The position numbers and the translations under genes are program-made. Shown piece by piece: positions 43,492-51,535 of a DNA stretch of 64,000 nucleotides. The notes under the pieces are model-generated. The model was not told the DNA's origin. It ran no database searches and saw only the letters and a program-made list of their open reading frames with translations. Position 1 is the stretch's first letter, and each line of letters starts with the position of its first letter. Source of the stretch: Pimelobacter simplex (GTDB taxonomy: Bacteria; Actinomycetota; Actinomycetes; Propionibacteriales; Nocardioidaceae); contig NZ_CP096276.1 in the NCBI RefSeq assembly GCF_024662235.1, positions 2,604,001 to 2,668,000 of the forward strand. The letters are read 5' to 3'.

Positions 43492-44127
43492 ATGGCACGA
43501 CGCAAGGACCAGGCCGCGCGCCGCGAGCACCTCATCGCGGCGACCCTGACGATCATCGCCACCCACGGCCTCGGCGGCGTCACCATGAAGAACATCGCCG
43601 ACGAGGCGGGCATCTCCCCGCGCCTGGTCGCCTACTACTACCCCGACCTCGAGAGCCTCGTCGAGGCGGCGCACCAGGCCGCCACCGAGCGCTACTACTG
43701 GTCGCGCCAGCGCGTGGTCGAGGACGACCTCCCTCCGGTCGACAAGCTCGCCCGCCTCATGCACTCGGGGCTTCCGCGCGGCGAGGACCTCCTGCTCAGC
43801 CAGGTGCTCGACGAGATCTCGGTCAACGCCAGCCGCAGCCCGATGCACGCGACGCTGATGACGCTGCTCTTCGACCGCGAGGTCTCGCTCTACACCTCAG
43901 TGCTCGAGGCCGGCCGCGCCGGCGGCGTCTTCACGCTCACCGACCCGGCCGACCTGGTCGCGCGCAACTTCGTCGCGCTCGAGGACGCGCTCGGCCTGCA
44001 CCTGCTCGCCCACAACTCCTCGCTCACCCTGGAGCGCGCCGAGCAGCAGCTCGCGAGCTATGCGTTCGCCACCACCGGGGTCCGGGTCGCGCCGACCGCC
44101 CCAGTTGCCGCATCGAGCAAAGAATAG
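43492..44127 (+). CDS. TetR/AcrR family transcriptional regulator
   Basis: 211 residues from ATG 43492. The helix-turn-helix is ARREHLIAATLTIIATHGLG then GVTMKNIADEAGISPRLVAY, with recognition helix SPRLVAYYYPDLESLVEAA. The C-terminal domain includes GEDLLLSQVLDEISVNASRS and resembles BetI-like/TetR_C_6-type regulators. It is divergent from the aldehyde dehydrogenase-permease-histamine dehydrogenase operon and separated from it by an 18-base inverted repeat. It is probably the local repressor, relieved by the amine or aldehyde. Confidence 0.87.
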   Translation: MARRKDQAARREHLIAATLTIIATHGLGGVTMKNIADEAGISPRLVAYYYPDLESLVEAAHQAATERYYWSRQRVVEDDLPPVDKLARLMHSGLPRGEDLLLSQVLDEISVNASRSPMHATLMTLLFDREVSLYTSVLEAGRAGGVFTLTDPADLVARNFVALEDALGLHLLAHNSSLTLERAEQQLASYAFATTGVRVAPTAPVAASSKE

Positions 44128-44133
44128 GGAACC

Positions 44134-44622
44134 TCAGTCGCGCAGGACCCGGCCCACGAAGGCCCGCAGGTTGGTGTCGAGCCGGGCCACCCGCTGCTCG
44201 GTGCTCAGGGTCTCGAACATGCCCGGCGAGTCGGTGCTCAGCTTGCCGCGCACGGTCAGCGAGCAGGCCAGGTTGGCGCAGACGTAGGTGCCCACCGAGT
44301 GGCCCTGCTTGCCGGCCCTGCCCGCCCGCGGCGCCACCCACAGCGCCACGCCGCCCGACTGCACGGTCATGCAGAGCGAGCACATGCTGCGCCGGGCCCC
44401 GACCCCCGCCTCGGGGGCGCGCAGGACGGCGCCGACCAGGCGGTCGTCGTACCGGGTGACGAGGTGGCCCCGGGTGCGCGACTGCGGGTCGCGCCAACCG
44501 AGGTAGTCCAGGTCGCCCCACGGCCGCTCGGCGAGGTCGCGCGGCACGTGGAGGCGCGCCGCCTCGCCCTTCGAGCAGTTCACGAAGGACGCGCGGATCT
44601 CGCGCTCGGTCAGCGGGTTCAT
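44134..44622 (-). CDS. FBP domain-containing protein (FusB-like zinc-finger family)
   Basis: 162 residues from ATG 44622. The N-terminus MNPLTEREIRASFVNCSKGEAARLHVP and the C-terminal treble-clef zinc finger (CSLC about 88-91 and VCANLAC about 123-129) fit the FBP family, related to FusB-type elongation factor G-binding proteins. FusB proteins bind EF-G and can give fusidic acid tolerance; the role of actinobacterial members is less certain. It is convergent with the TetR gene at 43492 and divergent from the one at 44691, with a clear operator between. Confidence 0.8.
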   Translation of the reverse strand: MNPLTEREIRASFVNCSKGEAARLHVPRDLAERPWGDLDYLGWRDPQSRTRGHLVTRYDDRLVGAVLRAPEAGVGARRSMCSLCMTVQSGGVALWVAPRAGRAGKQGHSVGTYVCANLACSLTVRGKLSTDSPGMFETLSTEQRVARLDTNLRAFVGRVLRD

Positions 44623-44639
44623 GTCCACGACGGTACGTC

Positions 44640-44658
44640 TGCCTATATGCTTTAGGCA
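44640..44658. promoter_or_regulatory. inverted-repeat operator between FBP gene and tetR
   Basis: TGCCTA-N7-TAGGCA, perfect arms, in the 68-base gap between the divergent FBP gene and the TetR gene at 44691. AT-rich for this genome, so it probably overlaps the promoter(s). Confidence 0.5.
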
Positions 44659-44690
44659 AAACCCGACCACCCTTAGGAAGAGGAGCCGCC

Positions 44691-45284
44691 GTGCCCCGCG
44701 CCGGACTCACCCCCGACCTCGTCACCGCCACCGCGGCCGACCTCGCCGACCGGATCGGGTACGACGCGCTCACCCTCTCCGCGCTCGCCCGCGAGCTCGG
44801 CGTCAAGACCCCCAGCCTCTACGCCCACGTCGCCGGCCTCGACGCCCTGCGCGCCGACCTCACCCGCCTGGCCCTCGACGAGCTCGCCGACCGCGCCGCG
44901 GCCGCCCTCGCCGGCCGCTCCGGCCGCGACGCCCTCCGCGCCTTCGCCGACACCTACCGCACCTACGCCTACACCCACCCGGGCCGGTACGACGCCGCCC
45001 GCGCCCCGGTCACCGCGGACTCCCCCGCGCTCGCCGCCGGCCGGCGCAACGCCGAGCTCACCCGCAGCGTGCTGCGCGGCTACGCGCTCGCGCCGTCGTA
45101 CGAGGTGCACGCGATCCGGCTGCTCGGCAGCGTCGTGCACGGCTTCGCCAGCCTCGAGCAGGCGGGATCCTTCGCACACAGCGAGCCGTCGAGCGACGAG
45201 AGCTGGGTCGCCGTGCTGGATGCCCTGGACGCGACCCTGCGCGGCTGGCCCGCCGCCACCGCCGAGGCCGGCTCCGCCCCCTAG
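44691..45284 (+). CDS. TetR/AcrR family transcriptional regulator with WHG-type C-terminal domain
   Basis: 197 residues from GTG 44691, with AGGAAGAGGAG just upstream. The helix-turn-helix region has ADLADRIGYDALTLSALARELG then VKTPSLYAHVAGLDALRADL. The C-terminal part contains YAYTHPGRYDAARAP and LGSVVHGFASLEQAGSF, the TetR_C_33/WHG pattern. It probably autoregulates through 44640-44658 and also controls the divergent FBP gene. Effector unknown. Confidence 0.87.
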   Translation: MPRAGLTPDLVTATAADLADRIGYDALTLSALARELGVKTPSLYAHVAGLDALRADLTRLALDELADRAAAALAGRSGRDALRAFADTYRTYAYTHPGRYDAARAPVTADSPALAAGRRNAELTRSVLRGYALAPSYEVHAIRLLGSVVHGFASLEQAGSFAHSEPSSDESWVAVLDALDATLRGWPAATAEAGSAP

Positions 45285-45345
45285 GATGCACCTCACGCAC
45301 CGCCACGACAGCCGAGGCGGTCTCACCACTCTCGGGAGCTCCCAG

Positions 45346-46101
45346 ATGCGTCGTCTCCTCCCCTCCGCCGCGGTCCTGCTCACCCTCGCTGCCGCACCGG
45401 TGCCGGCCCAGGCAGCCCAGGCAGCCCAGGCAGCCCAGGCAGCCCAGGGAGCCCCGACCACGACCGACCACGGCGCCGCTGCCGGCCCGGCCGAGCGCGC
45501 CTCGTCCACCTGGAAGTCGACCGCCTACAACCGGCGCTCCACCTGGCACATCAAGGGATTCGGGTGCGTCAACGTCCTGTTCACCGGAAGCGCCGCCACG
45601 CGGCACCGGGTCTATCGGCACAACGTCCCGCGCACGGGGGTCCGGACCACCTACGAGAGCTACGGCCCTCAGATCAACGCGCCGCGCGCCCGCGTCGTCC
45701 TGACGGCCGGCCGGTGCACGAGCACGCTCTCGTCGCGCTACGTGAACGCCTCGAAGGTGTCCGTCCAGCAGCTCTTCTCCAACACGACCTGCTCGGCGAA
45801 CTGGTCGATCGGCGCCTCGGCGCCGTTCGCGGTGTCCGTCGGCGCGACCCCGAGCTGCGCCAGCACCGAGGTCCTCACCCGCCGTACGACGTACGCGCGC
45901 GGGCACGACTTCGCCCAGCTCAACGCGGGTACGGTGGGGATCTTCAAGCACACCGTCTCGAAGAGCTCCTTCCACCCGAGCACCCTGAGCTTCCCGAAGC
46001 TGTGCGCCAAGGGCGCCGTCGCGGTCACGGTCTACTACACCAAGTCGGGACGCCGGGTCAGCAACACCAAGCAGCTCGACCTGGGCAGCGTCTGCTCCTG
46101 A
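45346..46101 (+). CDS. secreted six-cysteine protein of unknown function
   Basis: 251 residues from ATG 45346 (GGGAG upstream). The signal peptide MRRLLPSAAVLLTLAAAPVP is followed by an AQA repeat. The mature part has six cysteines (in FGCVN, GRCTST, TTCSAN, PSCAST, LCAKG, VCS), enough for three disulfides, and is rich in Ser/Thr/Arg. I recognise no domain. It is convergent with the AsnC gene; a hairpin spans both stop codons. No nearby gene suggests a role. Confidence 0.7.
   Translation: MRRLLPSAAVLLTLAAAPVPAQAAQAAQAAQAAQGAPTTTDHGAAAGPAERASSTWKSTAYNRRSTWHIKGFGCVNVLFTGSAATRHRVYRHNVPRTGVRTTYESYGPQINAPRARVVLTAGRCTSTLSSRYVNASKVSVQQLFSNTTCSANWSIGASAPFAVSVGATPSCASTEVLTRRTTYARGHDFAQLNAGTVGIFKHTVSKSSFHPSTLSFPKLCAKGAVAVTVYYTKSGRRVSNTKQLDLGSVCS
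45406..45450 (+). repeat. 9-base tandem repeat in signal peptide cleavage region
   Basis: Five 9-base units GCCCAGGCA (the last is GCCCAGGGA), in frame, encoding Ala-Gln-Ala repeats just after the hydrophobic core of the secreted protein. Copy-number slippage would only lengthen or shorten the linker. Confidence 0.75.
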
Positions 46102-46116
46102 GCGCCGGCGCGCTCA
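46099..46116. terminator. hairpin spanning two convergent stop codons
   Basis: TGAGCGC-CGGC-GCGCTCA. The first TGA is the stop of the secreted protein and the complement of the last TCA is the stop of the AsnC gene. A possible shared terminator; the stem is short. Confidence 0.4.
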
Positions 46117-46578
46117 GCGCACGCCCCACGAGTAGGTCTGCTTGCGCAGCTTGAGGTAGACCAGCGCCTCGGTCGACATCACGCCCGGGATGGTGCGGAT
46201 CCGGCTCGAGATGATCTCGAGCAGGTGCGCGTCGCTCTCGCAGACGACCTCGGCGAGCACGTCGAAGGAGCCGGCGGTGATGACGACGTAGTCGACCTCC
46301 TTGACCTCCGCGAGCGCGTCCGCGATGGGCTCGAGCTCGCCGGTGGCGCGGATGCCGATCATCGCCTGGCGGGCGAAGCCGATCTCGGTGGGGTCCGTGA
46401 CCGCGACGACCTGCATGACGCCACTGTCGACCAGGCGCTGGACGCGCTGGCGTACGGCGGCCTCGGAGAGGCCGACGGCCTTGCCGATGGCGGCGTAGGA
46501 GCGGCGCCCGTCCTCCTGGAGCTCGGCGATGATCGCCTTGGAGACGTCGTCGAGCGGGGCGGACTTCGGCTTGGTCAC
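46114..46578 (-). CDS. Lrp/AsnC family transcriptional regulator
   Basis: 154 residues from GTG 46578. The N-terminal winged helix is LDDVSKAIIAELQEDGRRSY then AAIGKAVGLSEAAVRQRVQR. The C-terminal ligand-binding domain has ADALAEVKEVDYVVITAGSFDVLAEVVC and IRTIPGVMSTEALVYLKL. It is divergent from the polyamine transporter operon. The motif ACGGATTTCGTTGC in the shared promoter region (46624-46637) is repeated exactly at 60400-60413 in front of the polyamine catabolic genes, so this protein is the best candidate regulator of uptake and catabolism. Confidence 0.9.
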   Translation of the reverse strand: MTKPKSAPLDDVSKAIIAELQEDGRRSYAAIGKAVGLSEAAVRQRVQRLVDSGVMQVVAVTDPTEIGFARQAMIGIRATGELEPIADALAEVKEVDYVVITAGSFDVLAEVVCESDAHLLEIISSRIRTIPGVMSTEALVYLKLRKQTYSWGVR

Positions 46579-46610
46579 GGGGCGATCCTCACAGCAGGGA
46601 GGGCGCCTGT

Positions 46611-46652
46611 GCAACATCCATGTACGGATTTCGTTGCAATCAGGTGCATTGC
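46611..46652. promoter_or_regulatory. AsnC-type operator region, polyamine transporter promoter
   Basis: Contains ACGGATTTCGTTGC (46624-46637), identical to 60400-60413. A GCAAC half-site at 46611 makes an inverted pair with GTTGC at 46633, and GCAAT/ATTGC pair at 46636-46652. It lies between the divergent AsnC and substrate-binding protein genes. Confidence 0.6.
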
Positions 46653-46741
46653 CTTCGGAATCCCTTGTCATGTGATCTGAGTCATGTCACGATGCGACGT
46701 CGGCTCCGGGGGGTTCGGAGCCTCTGGGAGGTGGCGAATCG

Positions 46742-47905
46742 TTGACTGGTCGAATGAGCCGGAGGACCGCGCTGAAGACGGGCGCGGGGGTGGCGTTCGG
46801 CGCCGCGAGCCTGGGCGTGCTCCCGCTGTTCGGTACGCCGGACCGCAAGCAGGATCCCACCAAGTGCCGCACCCGTGACCTCTCCGCGTCCGAGAAGCGG
46901 CTGATCGTCTCGAACTGGCCCGGCTACATGGACGAGGACGAGGACGGCAGCCCGTCCACGCTGACCATGTTCCAGGAGCGGACCGGCATCAAGGTCGACT
47001 ACACCGCCGACGTCAACGACAACCTGGAGTTCTTCGCCAAGGTGGTCAACCAGCTCGGCTCGTGCACCTCCTCCAAGCGTGACCTGTTCATGCTCACCGA
47101 CTGGATGGCGGCGCGGATGATCCAGGTGGGCTGGATCCAGCCGCTCGACAAGGCCAAGGTCCCCAACCTGCACACCAACCTGATCGACTCGCTCGCGCAC
47201 GTCGGCTGGGACGAGGACCGCAGCTACTCCGCGCCCTGGCAGAGCGGCCTGACCGGCATCGCCTACAACAAGTCCAAGGTCAAGGAGGTCCGCTCCTTCG
47301 ACGAGCTGCTGACCCGCCCGGACCTCAAGGGCCGCATCTCGCTGCTCACCGAGATGCGCGACACGATGGGCCTGCTGCTGCTCGCCGAGGGCGCCGACCC
47401 GTCGAAGTTCACCGACAGCGAGTGGGACAACGCGATCGACCGGCTGCGCAAGGTACGCCGCGACGGCCAGATCCGCGCCTTCACCGGCAACGAGTACATC
47501 CAGGACCTCTCCGCCGGCAACATCCTCGCCTGCGAGGCGTGGTCGGGCGACGTGGCGGCGGCCGAGAACGAGGACCTGGTCTTCGTGGCCCCCGAGGAGG
47601 GCCAGATGATCTGGGCCGACAACATGCTGATCCCCAACCTGGCGACCCACCAGGGCAACGCCGAGGAGTGGATCAACTTCTACTACGAGCCGGAGATCGC
47701 GGCGAAGCTCGCGTCCTTCGTCTGGTACATCTGCCCCGTCAAGGGCGCCCAGGAGGCGATGGAGAAGATCGATCCGGACCTCGTCGACAACCCGCTGATC
47801 TTCCCGACCGAGGAGTCGCTGGCCACCACGCACGCGTTCATGGCCCTCGAGGAGTTCCAGATCCGCGCCTACGAAGGAGATTTCGCCGATGTCATTGGCG
47901 GCTGA
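46742..47905 (+). CDS. potD: polyamine (spermidine/putrescine) ABC transporter substrate-binding protein
   Basis: 387 residues. The TTG at 46742 is preferred because GGGAGGTGG ends 7 bases upstream; ATG 46754 would be 19 bases away. A twin-arginine-like leader (SRRTALKTGAGVAFGAASLG) targets it across the membrane. The mature part is a PotD-type binding protein: LIVSNWPGYMDEDEDG, TMFQERTGIKVDYTADVNDN, PWQSGLTGIAYN and IWADNMLIPNLATHQGNAEE. It captures polyamines outside the membrane for the permeases encoded downstream. It overlaps the ATPase gene by 17 bases. Confidence 0.88.
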   Translation: MTGRMSRRTALKTGAGVAFGAASLGVLPLFGTPDRKQDPTKCRTRDLSASEKRLIVSNWPGYMDEDEDGSPSTLTMFQERTGIKVDYTADVNDNLEFFAKVVNQLGSCTSSKRDLFMLTDWMAARMIQVGWIQPLDKAKVPNLHTNLIDSLAHVGWDEDRSYSAPWQSGLTGIAYNKSKVKEVRSFDELLTRPDLKGRISLLTEMRDTMGLLLLAEGADPSKFTDSEWDNAIDRLRKVRRDGQIRAFTGNEYIQDLSAGNILACEAWSGDVAAAENEDLVFVAPEEGQMIWADNMLIPNLATHQGNAEEWINFYYEPEIAAKLASFVWYICPVKGAQEAMEKIDPDLVDNPLIFPTEESLATTHAFMALEEFQIRAYEGDFADVIGG

Positions 47906-49034
47906 CAGCACGACCGGCAGCGCGCGGAGCCTCCGGCTCACCGCGCTCACCAAGGAGTTCGCGACCTTCACCGCGGTCCGGTCGCTCGACCTCGAGGTCC
48001 CGGCCGGCACCTTCTTCGCACTGCTCGGCCCGTCGGGCTGCGGCAAGACGACGACGCTGCGGATGGTCGCCGGCCTCGACACCCCGACGTCCGGGACGAT
48101 CCACCTCGGCGAGGACGAGATCACCTACCAGAAGCCCTACCGGCGCCCGGTCAACACGGTCTTCCAGAACTACGCGCTCTTCCCCCACCTCAACATCCAC
48201 GACAACGTGGCCTTCGGCCTGCGCCGGCGCGGGGTCAAGGACGTCGACCGCCAGGTCGAGGAGATGCTGGCGCTGGTCGAGCTCGAGGCCCAGGCCCGCA
48301 AGAAGCCGCCGCAGATGTCCGGCGGCCAGCAGCAGCGGGTCGCGCTCGCCCGCGCGCTCATCAACCGGCCCGAGGTGCTGCTGCTCGACGAGCCGCTCGG
48401 TGCCCTCGACCTCAAGCTGCGCCGCGGCATGCAGATCGAGCTCAAGCGGATCCAGACCGAGGTCGGCCTCACCTTCGTGCACGTGACGCACGACCAGGAG
48501 GAGGCCATGACGATGGCCGACACCATCGCGGTCATGAACGGTGGTGTGATCGAGCAGATGGGCTCCCCCGCCGAGCTCTACGAGAACCCCCGCACGACCT
48601 TCGTCGCCAACTTCCTCGGCCAGACCAACCTGATGCCCGGCAGTGTCGCCAGCGCCGACAGCGACGTCGTCCGCGTCGACATGCACGGCACCCAGGTCTC
48701 CATCCCGGCGGAGCGGGCGCACACCCGCGAGGGCAACGGCTGGGTCGGCATCCGTCCCGAGAAGGTGCTCCTCGCCCCCGAGGGCGAGCCGATCGACGCA
48801 CCCGGCAACCACATGACCGGCGGCGTGATCACCGACGTCAGCTTCGTCGGCGTCAGCACCCAGTACCTCGTCCGGATGCCGTGGGGCCAGGAGCTGATGG
48901 CCTTCGAGCAGAACACCGGCCGGCGCGCCGTCCTGGCCCACGGGACCAAGGTCGACGTCTCCTGGCGCCCCGAGTTCGCCTTCCTGCTCCCGTCGACCCA
49001 GGACGTCAACGCGGGCGCTGTGGAGGAGGCCTGA
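47889..49034 (+). CDS. potA: polyamine ABC transporter ATP-binding protein
   Basis: 381 residues, GAAGGAGA upstream of ATG 47889. Walker A is GPSGCGKTTTLRMVAG (about 38-53), the ABC signature is MSGGQQQRVALARAL (about 140), and Walker B is VLLLDEPLGALDLKL. A TOBE domain fills the C-terminus. Length and layout match PotA, which energises polyamine import at the cytoplasmic face. It overlaps the substrate-binding gene upstream and the permease gene downstream (TGATG). Confidence 0.93.
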   Translation: MSLAADSTTGSARSLRLTALTKEFATFTAVRSLDLEVPAGTFFALLGPSGCGKTTTLRMVAGLDTPTSGTIHLGEDEITYQKPYRRPVNTVFQNYALFPHLNIHDNVAFGLRRRGVKDVDRQVEEMLALVELEAQARKKPPQMSGGQQQRVALARALINRPEVLLLDEPLGALDLKLRRGMQIELKRIQTEVGLTFVHVTHDQEEAMTMADTIAVMNGGVIEQMGSPAELYENPRTTFVANFLGQTNLMPGSVASADSDVVRVDMHGTQVSIPAERAHTREGNGWVGIRPEKVLLAPEGEPIDAPGNHMTGGVITDVSFVGVSTQYLVRMPWGQELMAFEQNTGRRAVLAHGTKVDVSWRPEFAFLLPSTQDVNAGAVEEA

Positions 49035-49882
49035 TGACCGGCCGCAAGCTCACCGGCTACTGGCTGATCCTGCCGGCGGCGCTGTGGCTCGGCCTCTTCT
49101 TCGCCATCCCGTTCTACTCGCTGCTCGCCAACAGCCTCTACGACCCCGACGGCTCGGTCCTGACCGGGTACGACGTCAGCTACCGCTTCGCGAACTTCGC
49201 CGACGCGATCCGCGCCTCGGGCCCCGAGCTGTGGCGCTCGCTCTGGTACGCCGGCCTGGCCACCGCGATCTGCCTGGTGCTGGGCTACCTGCTGGCCTAC
49301 GCGATCGCGTTCAAGGCCGGCAAGTACCGCAACCTCATGCTGGTGCTGGTGATCGCGCCGTTCTTCACCAGCTTCCTGGTCCGCACGCTGTCGTGGAAGC
49401 TGATCCTCGCCGACGACGGCTTCATCGTCGACACGCTGCGCTTCGTCCATATCCTCGGCGAGGACGGTCGGCTGCTCGCGACCCCGGTGGCCGTGATCGC
49501 GGGCCTGGTCTACAACTTCCTGCCGTTCATGGTGCTGCCCCTCTACGCCAGCCTCGAGAAGATCGACGGCCGGCTGGTCGAGGCGGCCGGCGACCTCTAC
49601 GCCTCGCCCCTGCGCGGGTTCTTCAAGGTGACCCTGCCGCTGTCGATGCCCGGCGTCGTCGCCGGCACGCTGCTCACCTTCATCCCGGCGGCCGGCGACT
49701 ACATCAACGCCCAGCTGCTGGGCAGCCCGAACCAGCGCATGGTCGGCAACGTCATCCAGGACCTCTACACCGACACCGGCGACTACGCCGCGGCCGGCGC
49801 CCTGTCGGTCACCCTGATGGTGATCATCGTGGCCGCGGTCCTCGTCTACATCCGCAGGGCCGGAACGGAGGAGCTGCTGTGA
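49034..49882 (+). CDS. potB: polyamine ABC transporter permease (PotB-like)
   Basis: 282 residues with six membrane segments. The opening LTGYWLILPAALWLGLFFAI and the EAA loop DGRLVEAAGDLYASPLRGFF (contact for the ATPase) are as in PotB. FLVRTLSWKLILADDGFIV matches the family's conserved periplasmic loop region. It forms the pore with the next permease. It is coupled to both neighbours by overlapping codons. Confidence 0.9.
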   Translation: MTGRKLTGYWLILPAALWLGLFFAIPFYSLLANSLYDPDGSVLTGYDVSYRFANFADAIRASGPELWRSLWYAGLATAICLVLGYLLAYAIAFKAGKYRNLMLVLVIAPFFTSFLVRTLSWKLILADDGFIVDTLRFVHILGEDGRLLATPVAVIAGLVYNFLPFMVLPLYASLEKIDGRLVEAAGDLYASPLRGFFKVTLPLSMPGVVAGTLLTFIPAAGDYINAQLLGSPNQRMVGNVIQDLYTDTGDYAAAGALSVTLMVIIVAAVLVYIRRAGTEELL

Positions 49883-50697
49883 ACGCCATCCAGCGTGTCG
49901 GACGGTGGATCGGCGACCACCTCGTCCTCCTGGGCGGACTGCTCGTCGTCGCCTACATGTTCACGCCGATCGCCGTCGTGATGCTGATGAGCTTCAACGA
50001 CAGCAGCCACTCGCGCAACGTCTACGCCTTCCGCGGCTTCACCCTCGACAACTGGACCAACGCCTGCGGCCCCGACGGCATGTGCGAGGCAGTTCTCCGC
50101 AGCGTCGGCATCGGCCTGGCCGCCACCGTCGCGGCGACGATCCTCGGCACGCTCGCGGCGTTCGCGCTGGTCCGGCACTCGTTCGCGGGCCGCTCGGCGA
50201 TGAACACCCTGATCTTCCTGCCGATGGCCTCGCCCGAGATCGTGATGGGCTCCTCGCTGCTCGCCCTGTTCGTCTCGACCGGCAACGGCGGACGCCTCGG
50301 CGTGGTCACGATCTTCATCGCCCACGTGATGTTCTGCCTGTCGTTCGTGGTGGTGACCGTGAAGGCCCGGCTGGCCGGGCTCGACCGCAACCTGGAGCAG
50401 GCGGCGATGGACCTCTACGCCTCCGAGTCGGTGACCTTCTGGAAGGTCACCTTCCCCCTGGTCCTGCCCGGCATCGCGGCCGCTGCGCTGCTCAGCTTCT
50501 CGCTGTCGTTCGACGACTTCATCATCACCAACCTCAACGCCGGCCAGACCGTCACCTTCCCGATGTACGTCTGGGGCGTCGCGCAGCGCGGCGTACCGAT
50601 GCAGGTCAACGTGATCGGGACGATCATGTTCCTGATCTCGCTGCTCATCGTGGTGGGCAACATGCTGGCTTCCCGCCGCAAGCCGGCCGCAGCCTGA
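49879..50697 (+). CDS. potC: polyamine ABC transporter permease (PotC-like)
   Basis: 272 residues from GTG 49879, overlapping the potB stop codon (GTGA). Six membrane segments; MFTPIAVVMLMSFNDSSHSR near the N-terminus; the EAA loop DRNLEQAAMDLYASESVTFW; and FSLSFDDFIITNLNAG, a strongly conserved PotC motif. It pairs with PotB. It is the last gene of the operon and is followed by a strong hairpin at 50718-50758. Confidence 0.9.
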   Translation: MNAIQRVGRWIGDHLVLLGGLLVVAYMFTPIAVVMLMSFNDSSHSRNVYAFRGFTLDNWTNACGPDGMCEAVLRSVGIGLAATVAATILGTLAAFALVRHSFAGRSAMNTLIFLPMASPEIVMGSSLLALFVSTGNGGRLGVVTIFIAHVMFCLSFVVVTVKARLAGLDRNLEQAAMDLYASESVTFWKVTFPLVLPGIAAAALLSFSLSFDDFIITNLNAGQTVTFPMYVWGVAQRGVPMQVNVIGTIMFLISLLIVVGNMLASRRKPAAA

Positions 50698-50717
50698 CCG
50701 GCCACGCCGAGGACGAC

Positions 50718-50758
50718 ACCAGCCGGTCGCCGCCCTGAGAGGGCTGCGACCGGCTGGT
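50718..50758. terminator. bidirectional terminator after the polyamine transporter operon
   Basis: ACCAGCCGGTCGC, 15-base loop region, GCGACCGGCTGGT: a perfect 13-base stem. It lies between potC (plus) and the membrane-anchored protein gene (minus). Confidence 0.65.
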
Positions 50759-50794
50759 CCTGTCGTACGTGCGGGGGCGTCAGGCGCGCTGACG

Positions 50795-51535
50795 TCAGTG
50801 CTCGGAGTTCCGGTCCGGATCGGAGACGAGCGGCTCCGGCCCAGCACCTCCGCCGGCACCACCGGCATCGACCGGAGGAGGCGGCGGGATCCGGGCCTCG
50901 GCCCGACGTCGTCCGCCCGGGGCCGTGCTCGACGCCGGGGCTCTCCGGCGCCACCCCCGAAACAGCATCGCCGCGACGGCAGCAGCCAGGATCACGAGTG
51001 CCAGCACGATCCAGACCACCGCGCCCGACGTTCCGTCGGCACCCTGGTCGCCGGTCGCTTTGCCGTCGGGCCCGTCCGTACCCGTGGACGGGGCGTCGCG
51101 ACCGCCGTCGGCGGTGAGCACGCGGAAGGTCGTGGACGCCTGCGGCGTCGTGCCGTCCTCGACCGTCCCGCTGCCCTCGGCGATGAACCAGACCTTGATC
51201 CGGTAGTCGCCGACGCGCAGGACGGGACCGTCGACCGAGACCGGCTTGCCGTCGTAGGCGACGCGGGTCTGCCACGCACGCTTGTCCTTGGGCAGCCCCT
51301 TGCCCTGGCCGAAGGTGCTCAGCACCGCGATCCGGAGCCGGCCCGCGCCCGCTTCGTCCGAGCGCACCTCGATGGTCGGCCGGCTGCCGACCTGGACGTC
51401 GTTCGTCGTGACCGTGAGATCGTCGCCCGCGGCGGCCCGGGCCGCCGGAGCAGTGGCTCCGGCGACCCCGAGCAGTGCGGTGACGAGCAGGACGAACGCA
51501 GCGACGGTGGCCCGCGAGAGACGCGCCGTCGTCAC
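50795..51535 (-). CDS. signal peptide and membrane-anchored protein, partner of the repeat adhesin
   Basis: 246 residues. Signal peptide MTTARLSRATVAAFVLLVTA ending near AARAAA. The extracellular domain is about residues 35-150 and predicted beta-rich (DDLTVTTNDVQVGSRPTIEV, RVAYDGKPVSVDGPVLRVGD). A Gly/Asp-rich stalk leads to one membrane helix (AVVWIVLALVILAAAVAAML, about 172-191) and a basic, proline-rich cytoplasmic tail. The start overlaps the stop of the giant surface-protein gene (ATGA), so the two are translationally coupled. I recognise no family; a role in presenting or stabilising the adhesin is speculative. Confidence 0.7.
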   Translation of the reverse strand: MTTARLSRATVAAFVLLVTALLGVAGATAPAARAAAGDDLTVTTNDVQVGSRPTIEVRSDEAGAGRLRIAVLSTFGQGKGLPKDKRAWQTRVAYDGKPVSVDGPVLRVGDYRIKVWFIAEGSGTVEDGTTPQASTTFRVLTADGGRDAPSTGTDGPDGKATGDQGADGTSGAVVWIVLALVILAAAVAAMLFRGWRRRAPASSTAPGGRRRAEARIPPPPPVDAGGAGGGAGPEPLVSDPDRNSEH

